Positions 8,065-17,158 of a DNA stretch of 57,031 nt are shown in pieces. Under the pieces are notes generated by a model. It saw only the letters and a list, made by a program, of their open reading frames with translations, was not told the DNA's origin and did no database searches. The translations under genes and the position numbers were made by a program. The DNA is from CAZART01 sp964487555 (GTDB lineage Bacteria > Bacteroidota > Rhodothermia > Rhodothermales > VXPQ01), in the NCBI GenBank assembly GCA_964487555.1, contig CAZART010000019.1, forward strand, positions 1 through 57,031, in the 5' to 3' direction. Every line of letters starts with the position of its first letter. Positions within the stretch are counted from its first letter, which is position 1.

Positions 8065-8919
8065 ATGCGCAGGATGAACGATTTCCTGCAACATAGCGCC
8101 GCAAAGCGGGCCGGCCGCGTGCTGCTCTACGTATTGATGTATGGTGCGGCCGTGCTTACGATCGCGCCGTTCGCCTGGATGGTGCTGACGTCGTTTAAGC
8201 CGCTGGGGGAGATCTTCACGTATCCGCCGACGTGGTGGCCCGAGGAGTTCACGGTTTCGAACTATCGGGATGCATTCGGCGCCGCGCCCTTCGGCCGCTA
8301 TTATTTCAACAGCCTGTTCGTCGCGATCGCCGTGACGGTCGGCCAGCTCGTTACATGCTCGCTAGCGGCGTACGCCTTTGCGCGCATGAAATTCTGGGGT
8401 CGCGACGTGCTGTTCTACGTCTTTCTGGGGACCATGATGGTGCCGTTTCACGTGACTATGATCCCAGGTTTTATGATTCTCAACTGGCTCGGCTGGATCG
8501 ATACCTATGCGGCGCTCATCGTCCCCGGTCTCGCATCCGCCTTCGGTACGTTCCTGCTGCGCCAGTTCTTTTTGACGATTCCAAAGGAGCTGGAAGAGGC
8601 GGCCTTCATCGACGGATGCACGCGATTCGGCGTGCTGTGGCGGATTATCGTGCCGCTGGCGAAGCCGGCCCTCGCTACGCTTGCCATCTTCACGTTCATG
8701 ACCGTCTTCAACGATTTCATCTGGGCGCTGATCGTCATCGACTCCGAGGAAATGTACACGGTGCAGCTAGGTCTCGCCATCTTCCGCGACCGCTACGGCA
8801 CGGAATGGGGCAGCCTGATGGCGGGCTCGGTGGCGGCGACGCTGCCGATTCTGCTCGTGTTCTTCTTTGCCCAGAAGTACTTCATCCAGGGCATTACGCT
8901 CTCGGGGCTGAAAGGCTAG
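8065..8919 (+). CDS. Sugar ABC transporter permease, MalG/UgpE type
   Basis: 284 residues with six predicted membrane segments. The N-terminal signature FAWMVLTSFKPLGEIF is that of the MalG/UgpE partner permease. The EAA loop reads ELEEAAFIDGCTRFGVLWRI, followed by IVPLAKP, about residues 172-197. It pairs with the MalF-type permease to form the membrane channel. After its stop, 85 bases without a gene lead to the secreted carbohydrate-binding protein, so the transporter and that protein may share a transcript. No ATPase gene follows. Confidence 0.93.
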   Translation: MRRMNDFLQHSAAKRAGRVLLYVLMYGAAVLTIAPFAWMVLTSFKPLGEIFTYPPTWWPEEFTVSNYRDAFGAAPFGRYYFNSLFVAIAVTVGQLVTCSLAAYAFARMKFWGRDVLFYVFLGTMMVPFHVTMIPGFMILNWLGWIDTYAALIVPGLASAFGTFLLRQFFLTIPKELEEAAFIDGCTRFGVLWRIIVPLAKPALATLAIFTFMTVFNDFIWALIVIDSEEMYTVQLGLAIFRDRYGTEWGSLMAGSVAATLPILLVFFFAQKYFIQGITLSGLKG

Positions 8920-9004
8920 CGGCCCGGGCATTCAATCCAACCACGGCTACCAGAGCACACCATACAGTCTCATTGCCTTCTAACAACAACAATCGGAGGA
9001 CATT

Positions 9005-10732
9005 ATGAATAAGGTGATACGATGGCTCGCGCCGACGTGCTTCCTACTCCTGTGGGCCATGCCGGCCATGGGCCAAATTTACGGAACGGGGGCGGCCGCC
9101 TTCGTTCCCCAAACCGACGCCTCTGCAATCGTCGTAGACGGAGTGAAAGGGGAGGATGAGCCGTGGGATAGCGGCCTTACCCTGGATCTCACGAGCAACT
9201 GGGCCGGCGGGTGGAACGAGGGCAAGGCGCCGACGCCGGACATTGTCGCCAATGCCAACCTGCTTTACGCGGACGACACGCTGTACGTCTTCGTCACATT
9301 CGAAGACTATGAGCTGTTCTTCAGCGACGAGTGGAACTCGGACCAGATTCTCATCGGCGTCGATCCACAGCACGATGCGAGCTTTGACGTCGAAGGCGGC
9401 TGGGAAGGCTGGCCGTGGCATGGCGCCGACAGCATTCACGCTTTCCGCGTGTGGGAGCCCGGCTTCACGATTCGGGGCGACAGCGTCATCACGGACGCCG
9501 TCGACTGGTTGAACGGCGACTTCGTGATAGACGACGAGTTGCAGACGATCACCGCCGAGGCGGCGATCTACGTGCCGGATCTGAGGGCAGGCTCGCAGAT
9601 CGGGTTTAATGTCGGCGGCTCGGCCGCCACGGGAGAGCTTGAGACGGCCGAGTACGCGTGGTTCGCCTGGCAGGAGGGGGAAAGTGCCGGCGGCGAGATC
9701 TTGAATTTGCCCGCCGCCTACGGGACGCTCGTTATGCTCGGCGAGGGTGAATTGCCGTATGGAACTGGTCAGGGGGCGCTTATGCCGAGAGTCTCGCCTT
9801 CTGCCATATCCGTTGATGGAGTGAAGGGCGAGGATGAGCCCTGGGATGATGGCCTCACGCTTGACCTCACGTCGAACTGGGCCGGCGGCTGGAATGAGGG
9901 CAAGGCGCCGGAGCCGGACATTGTCGCCAATGCCAACCTGCTCTATTCGGACGACACGCTGTACGTCTTCGTCACGTTCGAAGACTACGAGCTGTTCTTC
10001 AGCGACGAGTGGAACTCGGACCAGATCCTCATCGGCGTCGATCCACAGCACGATGCCAGCTTTGACGTCGAAGGCGGCTGGGAGGGTTGGCCGTGGCATG
10101 GTGCCGACAGCATTCACGCCTTCCGCGTCTGGGAGCCCGGCTTCACGATTCGCGGTGACAGCATCATCACGGACGCCGTCGACTGGCTCAACGGCGATTT
10201 CGTGATAGACGACGAAATGCAGACCATCACAGCCGAGGCGGCAATCTTCGTACCGGGCCTAACGACTGGATCAGAGATCGGATTCAACGTCGGCGGCTCG
10301 GCCGCCACGGGAGAGCTTGAGACTGCTGAGTACGCGTGGTTCGCCTGGCAGGAGGGGGAAAGTGCCGGCGGCGAGATCCTGAATTTGCCGGCCGCCTATG
10401 GGACGCTGATTGCCACAAGCGTAGTCGTCACCGGCGTCGAAGAGGATTATGCTGCAGAGCTGCCGGAGCGTTTTGCGCTGAAGCAAAACTACCCGAATCC
10501 CTTTAATCCCAGCACCACGATCGAGTACGATCTAAGGCAGGCGGGCCAGGTGACGCTTCAAGTATTCGATCTTCTCGGCCGGCACGTAGCCACCCTGGTG
10601 GATGACACGCGTCCGGCCGGTGTCCACACGGTTCGTTGGGAGGCGAGCGGCCTTGCCAGCGGCATGTACGTCTATCAGCTTCGCCTCGATAATGACGTCG
10701 TGGGCTCCAGGATCATGATGATGGTGAAGTAG
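9005..10732 (+). CDS. Secreted protein with two duplicated CBM9-like domains and a C-terminal sorting module
   Basis: 575 residues with a strong ribosome site, GGAGGA, 4 bases before the ATG and a Sec signal peptide ending near AMG-Q24. Two almost identical 226-residue units (about 25-250 and 251-476) follow. Each begins YGTG and contains the VDG...GEDEPWD segment, the LYVFVTFEDYELFFSDEWN strand region and IGVDPQHDASFDVEGGWEG. The pattern resembles family-9 carbohydrate-binding modules (CBM9/DOMON-like sandwiches), though this is a fold-level guess. The last 90 residues, from LKQNYPNPFNPSTTIEYDL to the final MMVK, are the type-A C-terminal domain that directs Bacteroidota proteins to the type IX secretion route. 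Probable role: displaying sugar-binding modules at the cell surface next to the transporter. Confidence 0.85.
   Translation: MNKVIRWLAPTCFLLLWAMPAMGQIYGTGAAAFVPQTDASAIVVDGVKGEDEPWDSGLTLDLTSNWAGGWNEGKAPTPDIVANANLLYADDTLYVFVTFEDYELFFSDEWNSDQILIGVDPQHDASFDVEGGWEGWPWHGADSIHAFRVWEPGFTIRGDSVITDAVDWLNGDFVIDDELQTITAEAAIYVPDLRAGSQIGFNVGGSAATGELETAEYAWFAWQEGESAGGEILNLPAAYGTLVMLGEGELPYGTGQGALMPRVSPSAISVDGVKGEDEPWDDGLTLDLTSNWAGGWNEGKAPEPDIVANANLLYSDDTLYVFVTFEDYELFFSDEWNSDQILIGVDPQHDASFDVEGGWEGWPWHGADSIHAFRVWEPGFTIRGDSIITDAVDWLNGDFVIDDEMQTITAEAAIFVPGLTTGSEIGFNVGGSAATGELETAEYAWFAWQEGESAGGEILNLPAAYGTLIATSVVVTGVEEDYAAELPERFALKQNYPNPFNPSTTIEYDLRQAGQVTLQVFDLLGRHVATLVDDTRPAGVHTVRWEASGLASGMYVYQLRLDNDVVGSRIMMMVK
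9077..9730 (+). repeat. Tandem intragenic duplication, copy 1
   Basis: This copy encodes the first CBM9-like unit. It matches copy 2 at a constant offset of 678 bases (226 codons). Long stretches are identical or differ only at third codon positions, for example around 9340-9500 compared with 10018-10178. Confidence 0.85.
9755..10408 (+). repeat. Tandem intragenic duplication, copy 2
   Basis: Second copy of the 678-base unit, encoding the second CBM9-like domain. Most differences from copy 1 are synonymous, which indicates a recent duplication or continuing gene conversion. Confidence 0.85.
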
Positions 10733-10750
10733 CGGTTCGCGTTTGCCGCG

Positions 10751-10807
10751 TGCCGTCCGCCGTTCAGGGTTATCGCGATGACGCACAAACCCGGGCCGCG
10801 GACGGCA
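10751..10807. terminator. Inverted repeat downstream of the CBM9-like gene, possible terminator
   Basis: The arms TGCCGTCCGC (10751-10760) and GCGGACGGCA (10798-10807) are perfect complements separated by 37 bases. No T-run follows, so this is at best a weak or factor-assisted terminator. The remainder of the 196-base gap up to 10929 also carries two copies of TATCGCGATG. Confidence 0.4.
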
Positions 10808-10928
10808 TCGCCGGCAGGCGCCGGGCACGTATCGCGATGCCGGGACGAAGCTACCGGTAGAGTACGCCGACTTCGAACGGTTGACGACAGGGACGCATTA
10901 GCATGAAGTACCGCTCGCATCCGTACAT

Positions 10929-11876
10929 ATGAGAGCCGCAATCCTCAAAGAACCCGGGCAGTTCGTTCTGTCGGAAGAACCGAAACCCGAGATCGGCAGT
11001 GATGACGTTCTCGTGCGGTCGTTCGTGTGTGGTATCTGTACGTCGGAGCTCGACATGTGGGAAGGTCGCAGCAATATCGAGTTCCCCCGGTTTGCGGGCC
11101 ACGAGGTATCGGGTGTAGTTGAGGGTGTAGGTCCTCTCGTAACGGACGTCGAGGTCGGCGATCGCGTGGCCGTATACGCCGAAGGTGAAGGTTTCGCCGA
11201 TTACGTCAAGGTTCCGGCCGCCTGGGTCGTGAAACTCCGCCCCGACACGCCGTTTGATCTGGCTCTCGGTGAGCCGATCGCGTGCGCCGTCAACGGCGTG
11301 CGGAAGGCCGATCCGCAACTGAATGACTCCGTCGCGATCGTCGGCTGCGGATTCATGGGGCTCATCATGCTCCAGCTTTTTCGGGCAAGCGGCGCAGGGA
11401 CGCTCATTGCGGTTGACCGCCGTGACAGTGCACTCGCGCTGGCGCGCGAGGTGGGCGCCACGCACACGTTGAACCCGGAGCGAGACGACGTCGTGGAAGA
11501 GATAAAGGCGCTTACCGACGGCCGCGGCGTCGATATCGGCGTCGAGGGCGCCGGGGTTCAGGCCACGCTCGACCTCACCGTCCGGCTCGTGCGGATGGAA
11601 GGGAAGCTCGAGGTATTCGGCTTCCATCAAGGGGGGCGACGGACCGTCGATTGGGGCTACTGGAATTGGATGGCGTTCGACGTGGTCAACGGCCATACGC
11701 GCAACCGCAACAGATACGTCGAAGGAATGCGACTAGGAATCGGCATGCTGGAGCAGGGTAAGCTCGATATGGAGGCCCTCGTGACGCACCGGTTCCCTTT
11801 GGTGAAGATAAACGAGGCGTTTGCCGCGGCATCCGTCAAGGACGACGGATTCGTGAAGGGCGTCATTACTTTTTGA
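10929..11876 (+). CDS. Medium-chain dehydrogenase of a short subfamily lacking the structural-zinc lobe
   Basis: 315 residues, shorter than typical zinc dehydrogenases. The catalytic-site residues are present as Cys37 (GICTSE), His58-Glu59 (GHE) and Glu115 (GEP), and the nucleotide motif GCGFMG is at 139-144. The four-cysteine structural-zinc loop is absent. The C-terminal part contains FGFHQGG, WNWMAFDVVNGHTRN and THRFPL, and the dehydrogenase at 37557 shows the same pattern, so the two are paralogues. It is likely an NAD(P)-dependent oxidoreductase acting on a sugar, inositol or other polyhydroxy compound. It stands alone between two secreted-protein genes, in the same direction. The exact reaction is not evident. 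Confidence 0.82.
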   Translation: MRAAILKEPGQFVLSEEPKPEIGSDDVLVRSFVCGICTSELDMWEGRSNIEFPRFAGHEVSGVVEGVGPLVTDVEVGDRVAVYAEGEGFADYVKVPAAWVVKLRPDTPFDLALGEPIACAVNGVRKADPQLNDSVAIVGCGFMGLIMLQLFRASGAGTLIAVDRRDSALALAREVGATHTLNPERDDVVEEIKALTDGRGVDIGVEGAGVQATLDLTVRLVRMEGKLEVFGFHQGGRRTVDWGYWNWMAFDVVNGHTRNRNRYVEGMRLGIGMLEQGKLDMEALVTHRFPLVKINEAFAAASVKDDGFVKGVITF

Positions 11877-11991
11877 GACCGCATGACGCCGTTTGCAGCC
11901 GGCCGATCGGATGTCGGCAGAAGGCGCCATAGCGGCCGGCCGTACATAACGTGACGTGACTTGAGCAAACGAACAGGAAACTGTGAGAACG

Positions 11992-14841
11992 ATGAATCGA
12001 CGTAGATCAGGTGGGTGGCGGGTCCGATCGGGTGGGTGGCAGGTCCTAAAGGTAGGATTGATACTGGCGCTACTTCTTCCGGTGACGGTCGGAAGCCTGT
12101 TCGCCCAGGGCCGCGGAAAGATTGCAGGCAAGGTAACGGACGCCGCCACCGGCGATCCGCTTCCCGGCGTGAACGTGGTAATCGACGGGACGACCATGGG
12201 CACCGCGACAGACGTGGAAGGGGATTATTTCATCGCCAACCTCGATGCAGGAACGTACGGTATCCGTGCCTCCTTTGTCGGCTTCAATACGGTTGTTGTG
12301 GAAGACATCCGCGTACGCCCAAACCAGACGGCTGACGTTAACATCCAGATGGAGGAGCAAGTCCTCGAGGGTGAGGAAGTCGTCATTACCGCGCAGCGCC
12401 CGCTCGTGGAAAGAGATAATACGACGTCGATTACTCGGCTCGACGTGACGGAGGTCCAGGGACTTCCTACGACGGAGTTTACCGACGTCCTGACCAGTCT
12501 CCCGTCCATCAATGTTGAGAATGGGCAGGTATTCGTTCGAGGAGGCACGCTGGACGAGGTGGCGTTCCTCGTGGACGGCGCCCGAGCCGGCAATCCGCTT
12601 GACCACTCGTCGCACACCCGCATCAATCTGAGCGCCATTCAGGAGGTCGAGGTGATCACCGGAGCCTTCGACGCCCAGTATGGCGAGGCCATGTCGGGGG
12701 TCATCAATGTGATCATGAAAGAGGGACGTGACGAGTACGAGTTTTATATCGACGGTCGCTACCAGCCGCCCGGCGTGAAACACTGGGGCACGGCCTTCTA
12801 TGATCGCTCCACCGATATTTTCTGGGAGAATACGCATGCCCTCCACGAGGAATGGTGGATCGAGCATCCGGACATGTGGGTGGATCCGAACGGCATCCCC
12901 GGGAGCGATCCCCGCAGCGAATGGACCCCGGAGGAAGCCTTTCAGAATTACCTAGAGACGCATCAGCCGGTGACGGACTATACCGACGTGCCGATGTATC
13001 AGACGGAGGTTGGCCTCGGGGGTCCCGTACCGCTCGTTCCGAATCTTTATTTCTTCGGCTCGGCGAAATACAGGTCCGAGCCCCCTCTATTTGGCAATGC
13101 CTTTCGGGAGAAAGGCAACCTGTACGATTATTTCGGCAAGCTGACGTACCGTTTCGGCAACGGTATGAAGATTCACGCGTCCAGCTTCTACGGGATAGAC
13201 GAGACAGGATGGGGCTACGGAGATTATCCGGACTTCTGGTGGGCGTTGAACTGGGGCCTTGAGGCCCGGTACGCTTACAATGATTTCGAGGGCCATCGGG
13301 AGGAATCCACAAACGGACAGACCCTTCGTTTTTCGCATGCGCTCAGCTCCTCCACGCTGTACGAAATTGAGATGACCCGTGTCCAGGCGCGCCGGAGCCG
13401 CGGCGTGCTGCCGGGCGATCCGCTCGGCTGGGAGGCGACGGGTCCCACGCTCGATCTCATTCGAGCCGTCGACGAGGAGGGTGAGCCCATCGCGGCCGGA
13501 TTTCAGAATCCTGTCGGATACCACTACCTGGGCTATTTCTTCCGTTATGACGACGATAATACGCTATGGTCGCTCAAGAGCGATCTTACGAGCCAGATGA
13601 ATAAACACTGGCATGCGACATTAGGCGCCCAGGTTAATTATCGCGTACTCGATCACTTCAACGAAGCCAAATTGCCGGCGCGGTTTGACGACCGGACCTA
13701 TAAGCCCATCCAGGGCGCACTCTACGGCCAGAATAAGTTCGAATTCGGAGGGTTCATTACGAACGTCGGCTTGCGATTCGATTTCTACCAGCCAAACGAC
13801 ACTATATTCGTCGATGAATTCGATCCGCTGGGTGGAGAGAAGCGCAAGACGCCATGGCATACGCAGCTGAGTCCACGTCTCGGCGTCTCACATCCTATCG
13901 ACACGCGAACCGTTCTCCACTTTGCATACGGTCACTTCTTCCAGGCTCCGGCCTTCGGTGATTACGGAGAAGGGGGCGGAGCTGGAAGCCTCACGACGTT
14001 TATCCCGGAAGGAGGCCAGATTCCGTGGGTGCTTGGCAACCGCAGTCTGCAGCCGCGCAAAACGATCGCCTATGAAGTCGGTATTGAGCGTAGCTTTTTG
14101 GACATGTTCGTGCTCGACGTCACCGCCTATTACAAAGACATTCGCAATACGGTCCGCCAGGTCACGATCGACACGCCGTTCGGCACCTACACGACGAACG
14201 GAAACGGCGATTATCGAGATATTCGGGGCTATGAGCTTTCCCTTCGGAAGAAGCCGTCAACGCACTCCTGGGGGACGTTCTGGGGCTATGCCAGCTATAC
14301 CAATCAATTCGGCATCGAAGGTACGTCGGGCGAGCCGAACGTCATTGGTCCCGACTACCGGCAGTTTCCAGCCTCCGGCGACTTCCTTCATCACTACAAT
14401 CCCTGGTTCAAGACCGGTATTTCCTACCAGACGCCGGGAGACTGGCGAGGCGTGCTAGGGGCCGTCTTCGGCGACCTGGGCGCCGTCTTTCGGTACGAGG
14501 CGAATTTCGCGAACGACAGAATCAGGCAGGACTACTTCACGTTCGAGGGTGAGAAATACCTGCGGCCGCCGGATCAGCGAGCAGACCTGGAGATCCGAAA
14601 GGAGATCGCAGTGAAAGGAACGCGCATCAGCCCCTACGTCGAGATTCGCAACGTCTTCAACCAACGATGGCTCTTTTTGCAGGCGTTCGAGCGGGCCTCT
14701 CGCGCCGATCAGCGGCGGTTCGTCGAGAGCGACTTCGAGGAAATTCCGGAGACCGATTCCAACGGAGTTTTGATTCTGGACGTCGCAAAATTCCGAAATC
14801 TGCCCCGGTCGACCATATTCGGCATTCAGATGGAATTTTGA
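11992..14841 (+). CDS. TonB-dependent outer-membrane receptor
   Basis: 949 residues from the ATG at 11992; a GTG at 11983 is an alternative start. The signal peptide ends at SLFAQ. A carboxypeptidase-regulatory-like domain (KIAGKVTDAATGDPLPGVNV, then GTATDVEGDYFI) occupies about residues 38-120. A plug domain with VFVRGGTLDEVAFLVDG and YGEAMSGVINVIMKEG follows, and then a 22-strand-type barrel to the C-terminus, which ends in FGIQMEF with the terminal aromatic residue needed for outer-membrane insertion. It would import oligosaccharides or siderophore-like ligands using TonB energy, and the context favours sugars. It heads a three-gene set with a secreted protein and a PorV-like protein. Two 19-base repeats are embedded in the coding DNA for the signal-peptide n-region. 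Confidence 0.92.
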   Translation: MNRRRSGGWRVRSGGWQVLKVGLILALLLPVTVGSLFAQGRGKIAGKVTDAATGDPLPGVNVVIDGTTMGTATDVEGDYFIANLDAGTYGIRASFVGFNTVVVEDIRVRPNQTADVNIQMEEQVLEGEEVVITAQRPLVERDNTTSITRLDVTEVQGLPTTEFTDVLTSLPSINVENGQVFVRGGTLDEVAFLVDGARAGNPLDHSSHTRINLSAIQEVEVITGAFDAQYGEAMSGVINVIMKEGRDEYEFYIDGRYQPPGVKHWGTAFYDRSTDIFWENTHALHEEWWIEHPDMWVDPNGIPGSDPRSEWTPEEAFQNYLETHQPVTDYTDVPMYQTEVGLGGPVPLVPNLYFFGSAKYRSEPPLFGNAFREKGNLYDYFGKLTYRFGNGMKIHASSFYGIDETGWGYGDYPDFWWALNWGLEARYAYNDFEGHREESTNGQTLRFSHALSSSTLYEIEMTRVQARRSRGVLPGDPLGWEATGPTLDLIRAVDEEGEPIAAGFQNPVGYHYLGYFFRYDDDNTLWSLKSDLTSQMNKHWHATLGAQVNYRVLDHFNEAKLPARFDDRTYKPIQGALYGQNKFEFGGFITNVGLRFDFYQPNDTIFVDEFDPLGGEKRKTPWHTQLSPRLGVSHPIDTRTVLHFAYGHFFQAPAFGDYGEGGGAGSLTTFIPEGGQIPWVLGNRSLQPRKTIAYEVGIERSFLDMFVLDVTAYYKDIRNTVRQVTIDTPFGTYTTNGNGDYRDIRGYELSLRKKPSTHSWGTFWGYASYTNQFGIEGTSGEPNVIGPDYRQFPASGDFLHHYNPWFKTGISYQTPGDWRGVLGAVFGDLGAVFRYEANFANDRIRQDYFTFEGEKYLRPPDQRADLEIRKEIAVKGTRISPYVEIRNVFNQRWLFLQAFERASRADQRRFVESDFEEIPETDSNGVLILDVAKFRNLPRSTIFGIQMEF
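12007..12046 (+). repeat. Two 19-base GGTGGGTGGC-type repeats in the signal-peptide coding region
   Basis: TCAGGTGGGTGGCGGGTCC (12007-12025) and TCGGGTGGGTGGCAGGTCC (12028-12046) repeat with a 21-base period. They encode a duplicated SGGW[RQ]V heptad in the n-region of the TonB receptor signal peptide. They resemble the purine-rich repeats at 21624-21673 and 56981-57031. Confidence 0.65.
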
Positions 14842-14876
14842 TTCCGGATCACTCGCTTCTGTTCTGAGCTATAGAC

Positions 14877-17114
14877 ATGACCGATCACTCTTCGCACACT
14901 ATGACCATTCCCGCGCGAAAGGGAGTTTTACTCGGCTTCTTACTGATTCTGCTGTTCGCTGTAGGAATTACCGACGTGCTCGCGCAGGCACGGGAAGATA
15001 TCCAACACCGACGCGGCAAGCTCTGGGAGACGATCTGGAATACCGGATTCGTCGGAGATCCCGGAGGCTGGGACTTTCTATCGAACCGCCCGAAGGGACT
15101 GTATCCCGGATTTACGGGCTACCATCATCCGGTCGGCAATGAGTTTCTTGCGGTCAATACCTTCGCCAATGCGAATCACCACCACTTTCGCGGGGGAGTG
15201 TGGATCGTATCGAGAGACATGCTGACGCCGGGCAATCCGCCCGATTTCCCGCCCCAGTCGACGCCGTTCGAGCTCTACAAAGTCGGCAACGAATCCTTCG
15301 GTGTGCAGCAGACGCGGCCCGACATCGTCCTGCATGAGAATTTTCTGGAGTCCGACGACTTCGATTCGAAGCTGCCGGAGGAGTTGAGCGAGTCGACATT
15401 CGAAACGAACATCGGTTTGACGGCCAACCAGCGCACGTATGTGTGGGGCTTTCCGAATTACGACGACTTCATCATCTTTGACTACATCTTCACCAACACC
15501 GGCAACATCGTTTCGACCTCGACCGGTGAGGTCGTTCCGAACACCGAACCGTTTCAGCAGACGCTCAAGGAGGTCTACTTCGTCTTCGAGTCAGCGGTGT
15601 CGGTCTCTACCAAGAGTCAGATCAACTTCTATACGGATCTGGACTGCGTGCAGGCCGGTGCTTTCGGATGGCAGCCGGAGACCTACCATGACTTCTATGA
15701 AGTGTCTACGGACGGAACGCTCACCTTCTCTTACAACTACAACGGCGGCATTCGTCCACCCCCGAACAACTGCGGCCATATAAAAGAGAATGAGCAGTGG
15801 AAGCGATTCTTTGGCGACGAGCTGCAGAGCCCGGCGGCGTTCGGGCGCCTGGCGCTCTACGCCAGTCCGAAGGAGTTGGGTGGGGCCGAACGAACCACTC
15901 CGAAGCCCGACGTGCTCCGCGTCGGCTCCCACAAGGGTGGAACGTTTAAGGGGCAGGATATCGATCACGAGCGCTTCAAGCATTCCGGCGGTAACAATCT
16001 GCCGAAAAAGCAATTTTATGACTTTGCGCGGGAGCCGTCCTTGCAAGAAGGCCTAGGCAACAATGGAGATCGGTTTAACTTCTATTTCCATATCTACGGG
16101 CCATACACCATTCCCGAAGGCGAATCCGTTCGGTTCGTATTTGCCGAAATTGCAGGCGCCATGGATTTTCTGCAGTCGGCTCAAGGCGACACGCTCGCAT
16201 TTCCCGATTCCTCAATCGCGGCGATCTACCGGAATGCCGAGCACGCGAGAAACGCCGTCGAATGGGGCCTTGGCGCGGCGGTCGACGGCCTTCCACTCGC
16301 TGCGGACGTACCGGAGCCGCCGCCGGCGCCGAATACGGTTTCCGTCAACGCATCGGTCGGGTCTGAACTGGCGGCCATCGCCGTGACGTGGGATGACGTC
16401 GCGGAAACGACATCCATTCGTGATGGAGCCGGAAACGTTTACTACGACGGCGCGAGCGATTTGGACGGTTATCGTATCTATCGCTCCAGAGATTTCCAGT
16501 ACAACCCCGGTAATCCCGGTGAGCCGACCTTCCGAGGGGCGTGGTGGAATCTCATCGCAGATGTTCCCATAAGCGAGGTCGATCAACACTGGGATGACGA
16601 ATTAGGCTTGTACAAATTCGTCGACAATGATGTGGATTTCGGCTTCCAGTATGGCTACTACGTGGCTGCCTACGATAGTGACCCACGTCCATGGACGTCG
16701 GCCAATGGAACGCTCGTAAGCAACCTCGCGGAGCTCGAAAGCGGGGAATATAACAAGTCGAGAGCCGCGAGCGCGTCGGTCGGCCCCGTCGAATCCTTCG
16801 ACATCTACGTGGCTCCAAATCCTTTCGTTTTCGGTGATCCCGAGCGTTCATTCGGCATTTCGGATCCGTATCGCATCGAGTTCCGCAATCTCCCGGAACG
16901 TGCGATGATACGGATCTACTCCATCTCCGGCGACCTTGTGAAATCGATTAATCACGGGCCCGATGAGATCGGGAACGTGTCCGGCAGCGTCGCCTGGGAC
17001 CAGCGGAGCGATTCGGGCCTGCTCGTCGCCCCCGGTGTCTACATCTACTATGTCGAATCCGAGACCGAAGGCGTCAGCGCCAACAAAACAGGCAAGATCA
17101 TGATCATCCGATGA
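14877..17114 (+). CDS. Large secreted protein of the TonB-receptor/PorV triad, C-terminal sorting-like domain
   Basis: 745 residues. A signal peptide ends near DVLAQ (residue 37). The body, beginning with RRGKLWETIWNTGFVGD, has no enzyme motif I recognise. Around 490-620 there is a fibronectin-III-like part with AITV-type strands and LDGYRIYRSRDF. The C-terminal 110 residues (IYVAPNPFVFGD, MIRIYSISGDLVKSINH, SGLLVAPGVYIYYVES) form a beta-sandwich related to type-IX sorting domains, though without the usual NYPNPFNP start. It lies 35 bases after the TonB receptor and 44 before the PorV-like gene, so the three are very likely co-transcribed. It could be the surface-exposed binding partner that SusD supplies in other Bacteroidota (inference). 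Confidence 0.75.
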   Translation: MTDHSSHTMTIPARKGVLLGFLLILLFAVGITDVLAQAREDIQHRRGKLWETIWNTGFVGDPGGWDFLSNRPKGLYPGFTGYHHPVGNEFLAVNTFANANHHHFRGGVWIVSRDMLTPGNPPDFPPQSTPFELYKVGNESFGVQQTRPDIVLHENFLESDDFDSKLPEELSESTFETNIGLTANQRTYVWGFPNYDDFIIFDYIFTNTGNIVSTSTGEVVPNTEPFQQTLKEVYFVFESAVSVSTKSQINFYTDLDCVQAGAFGWQPETYHDFYEVSTDGTLTFSYNYNGGIRPPPNNCGHIKENEQWKRFFGDELQSPAAFGRLALYASPKELGGAERTTPKPDVLRVGSHKGGTFKGQDIDHERFKHSGGNNLPKKQFYDFAREPSLQEGLGNNGDRFNFYFHIYGPYTIPEGESVRFVFAEIAGAMDFLQSAQGDTLAFPDSSIAAIYRNAEHARNAVEWGLGAAVDGLPLAADVPEPPPAPNTVSVNASVGSELAAIAVTWDDVAETTSIRDGAGNVYYDGASDLDGYRIYRSRDFQYNPGNPGEPTFRGAWWNLIADVPISEVDQHWDDELGLYKFVDNDVDFGFQYGYYVAAYDSDPRPWTSANGTLVSNLAELESGEYNKSRAASASVGPVESFDIYVAPNPFVFGDPERSFGISDPYRIEFRNLPERAMIRIYSISGDLVKSINHGPDEIGNVSGSVAWDQRSDSGLLVAPGVYIYYVESETEGVSANKTGKIMIIR

Positions 17115-17158
17115 CGCATGCCACGAATGAGACGACTTCTTGAAGCGGGTATAGAATC

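Noticed and set aside
7028..8077. Plus-strand open frame overlapping the first permease
   Set aside because: Out of frame with the MalF-type permease, rich in Arg and Gly, no membrane segments or motif.
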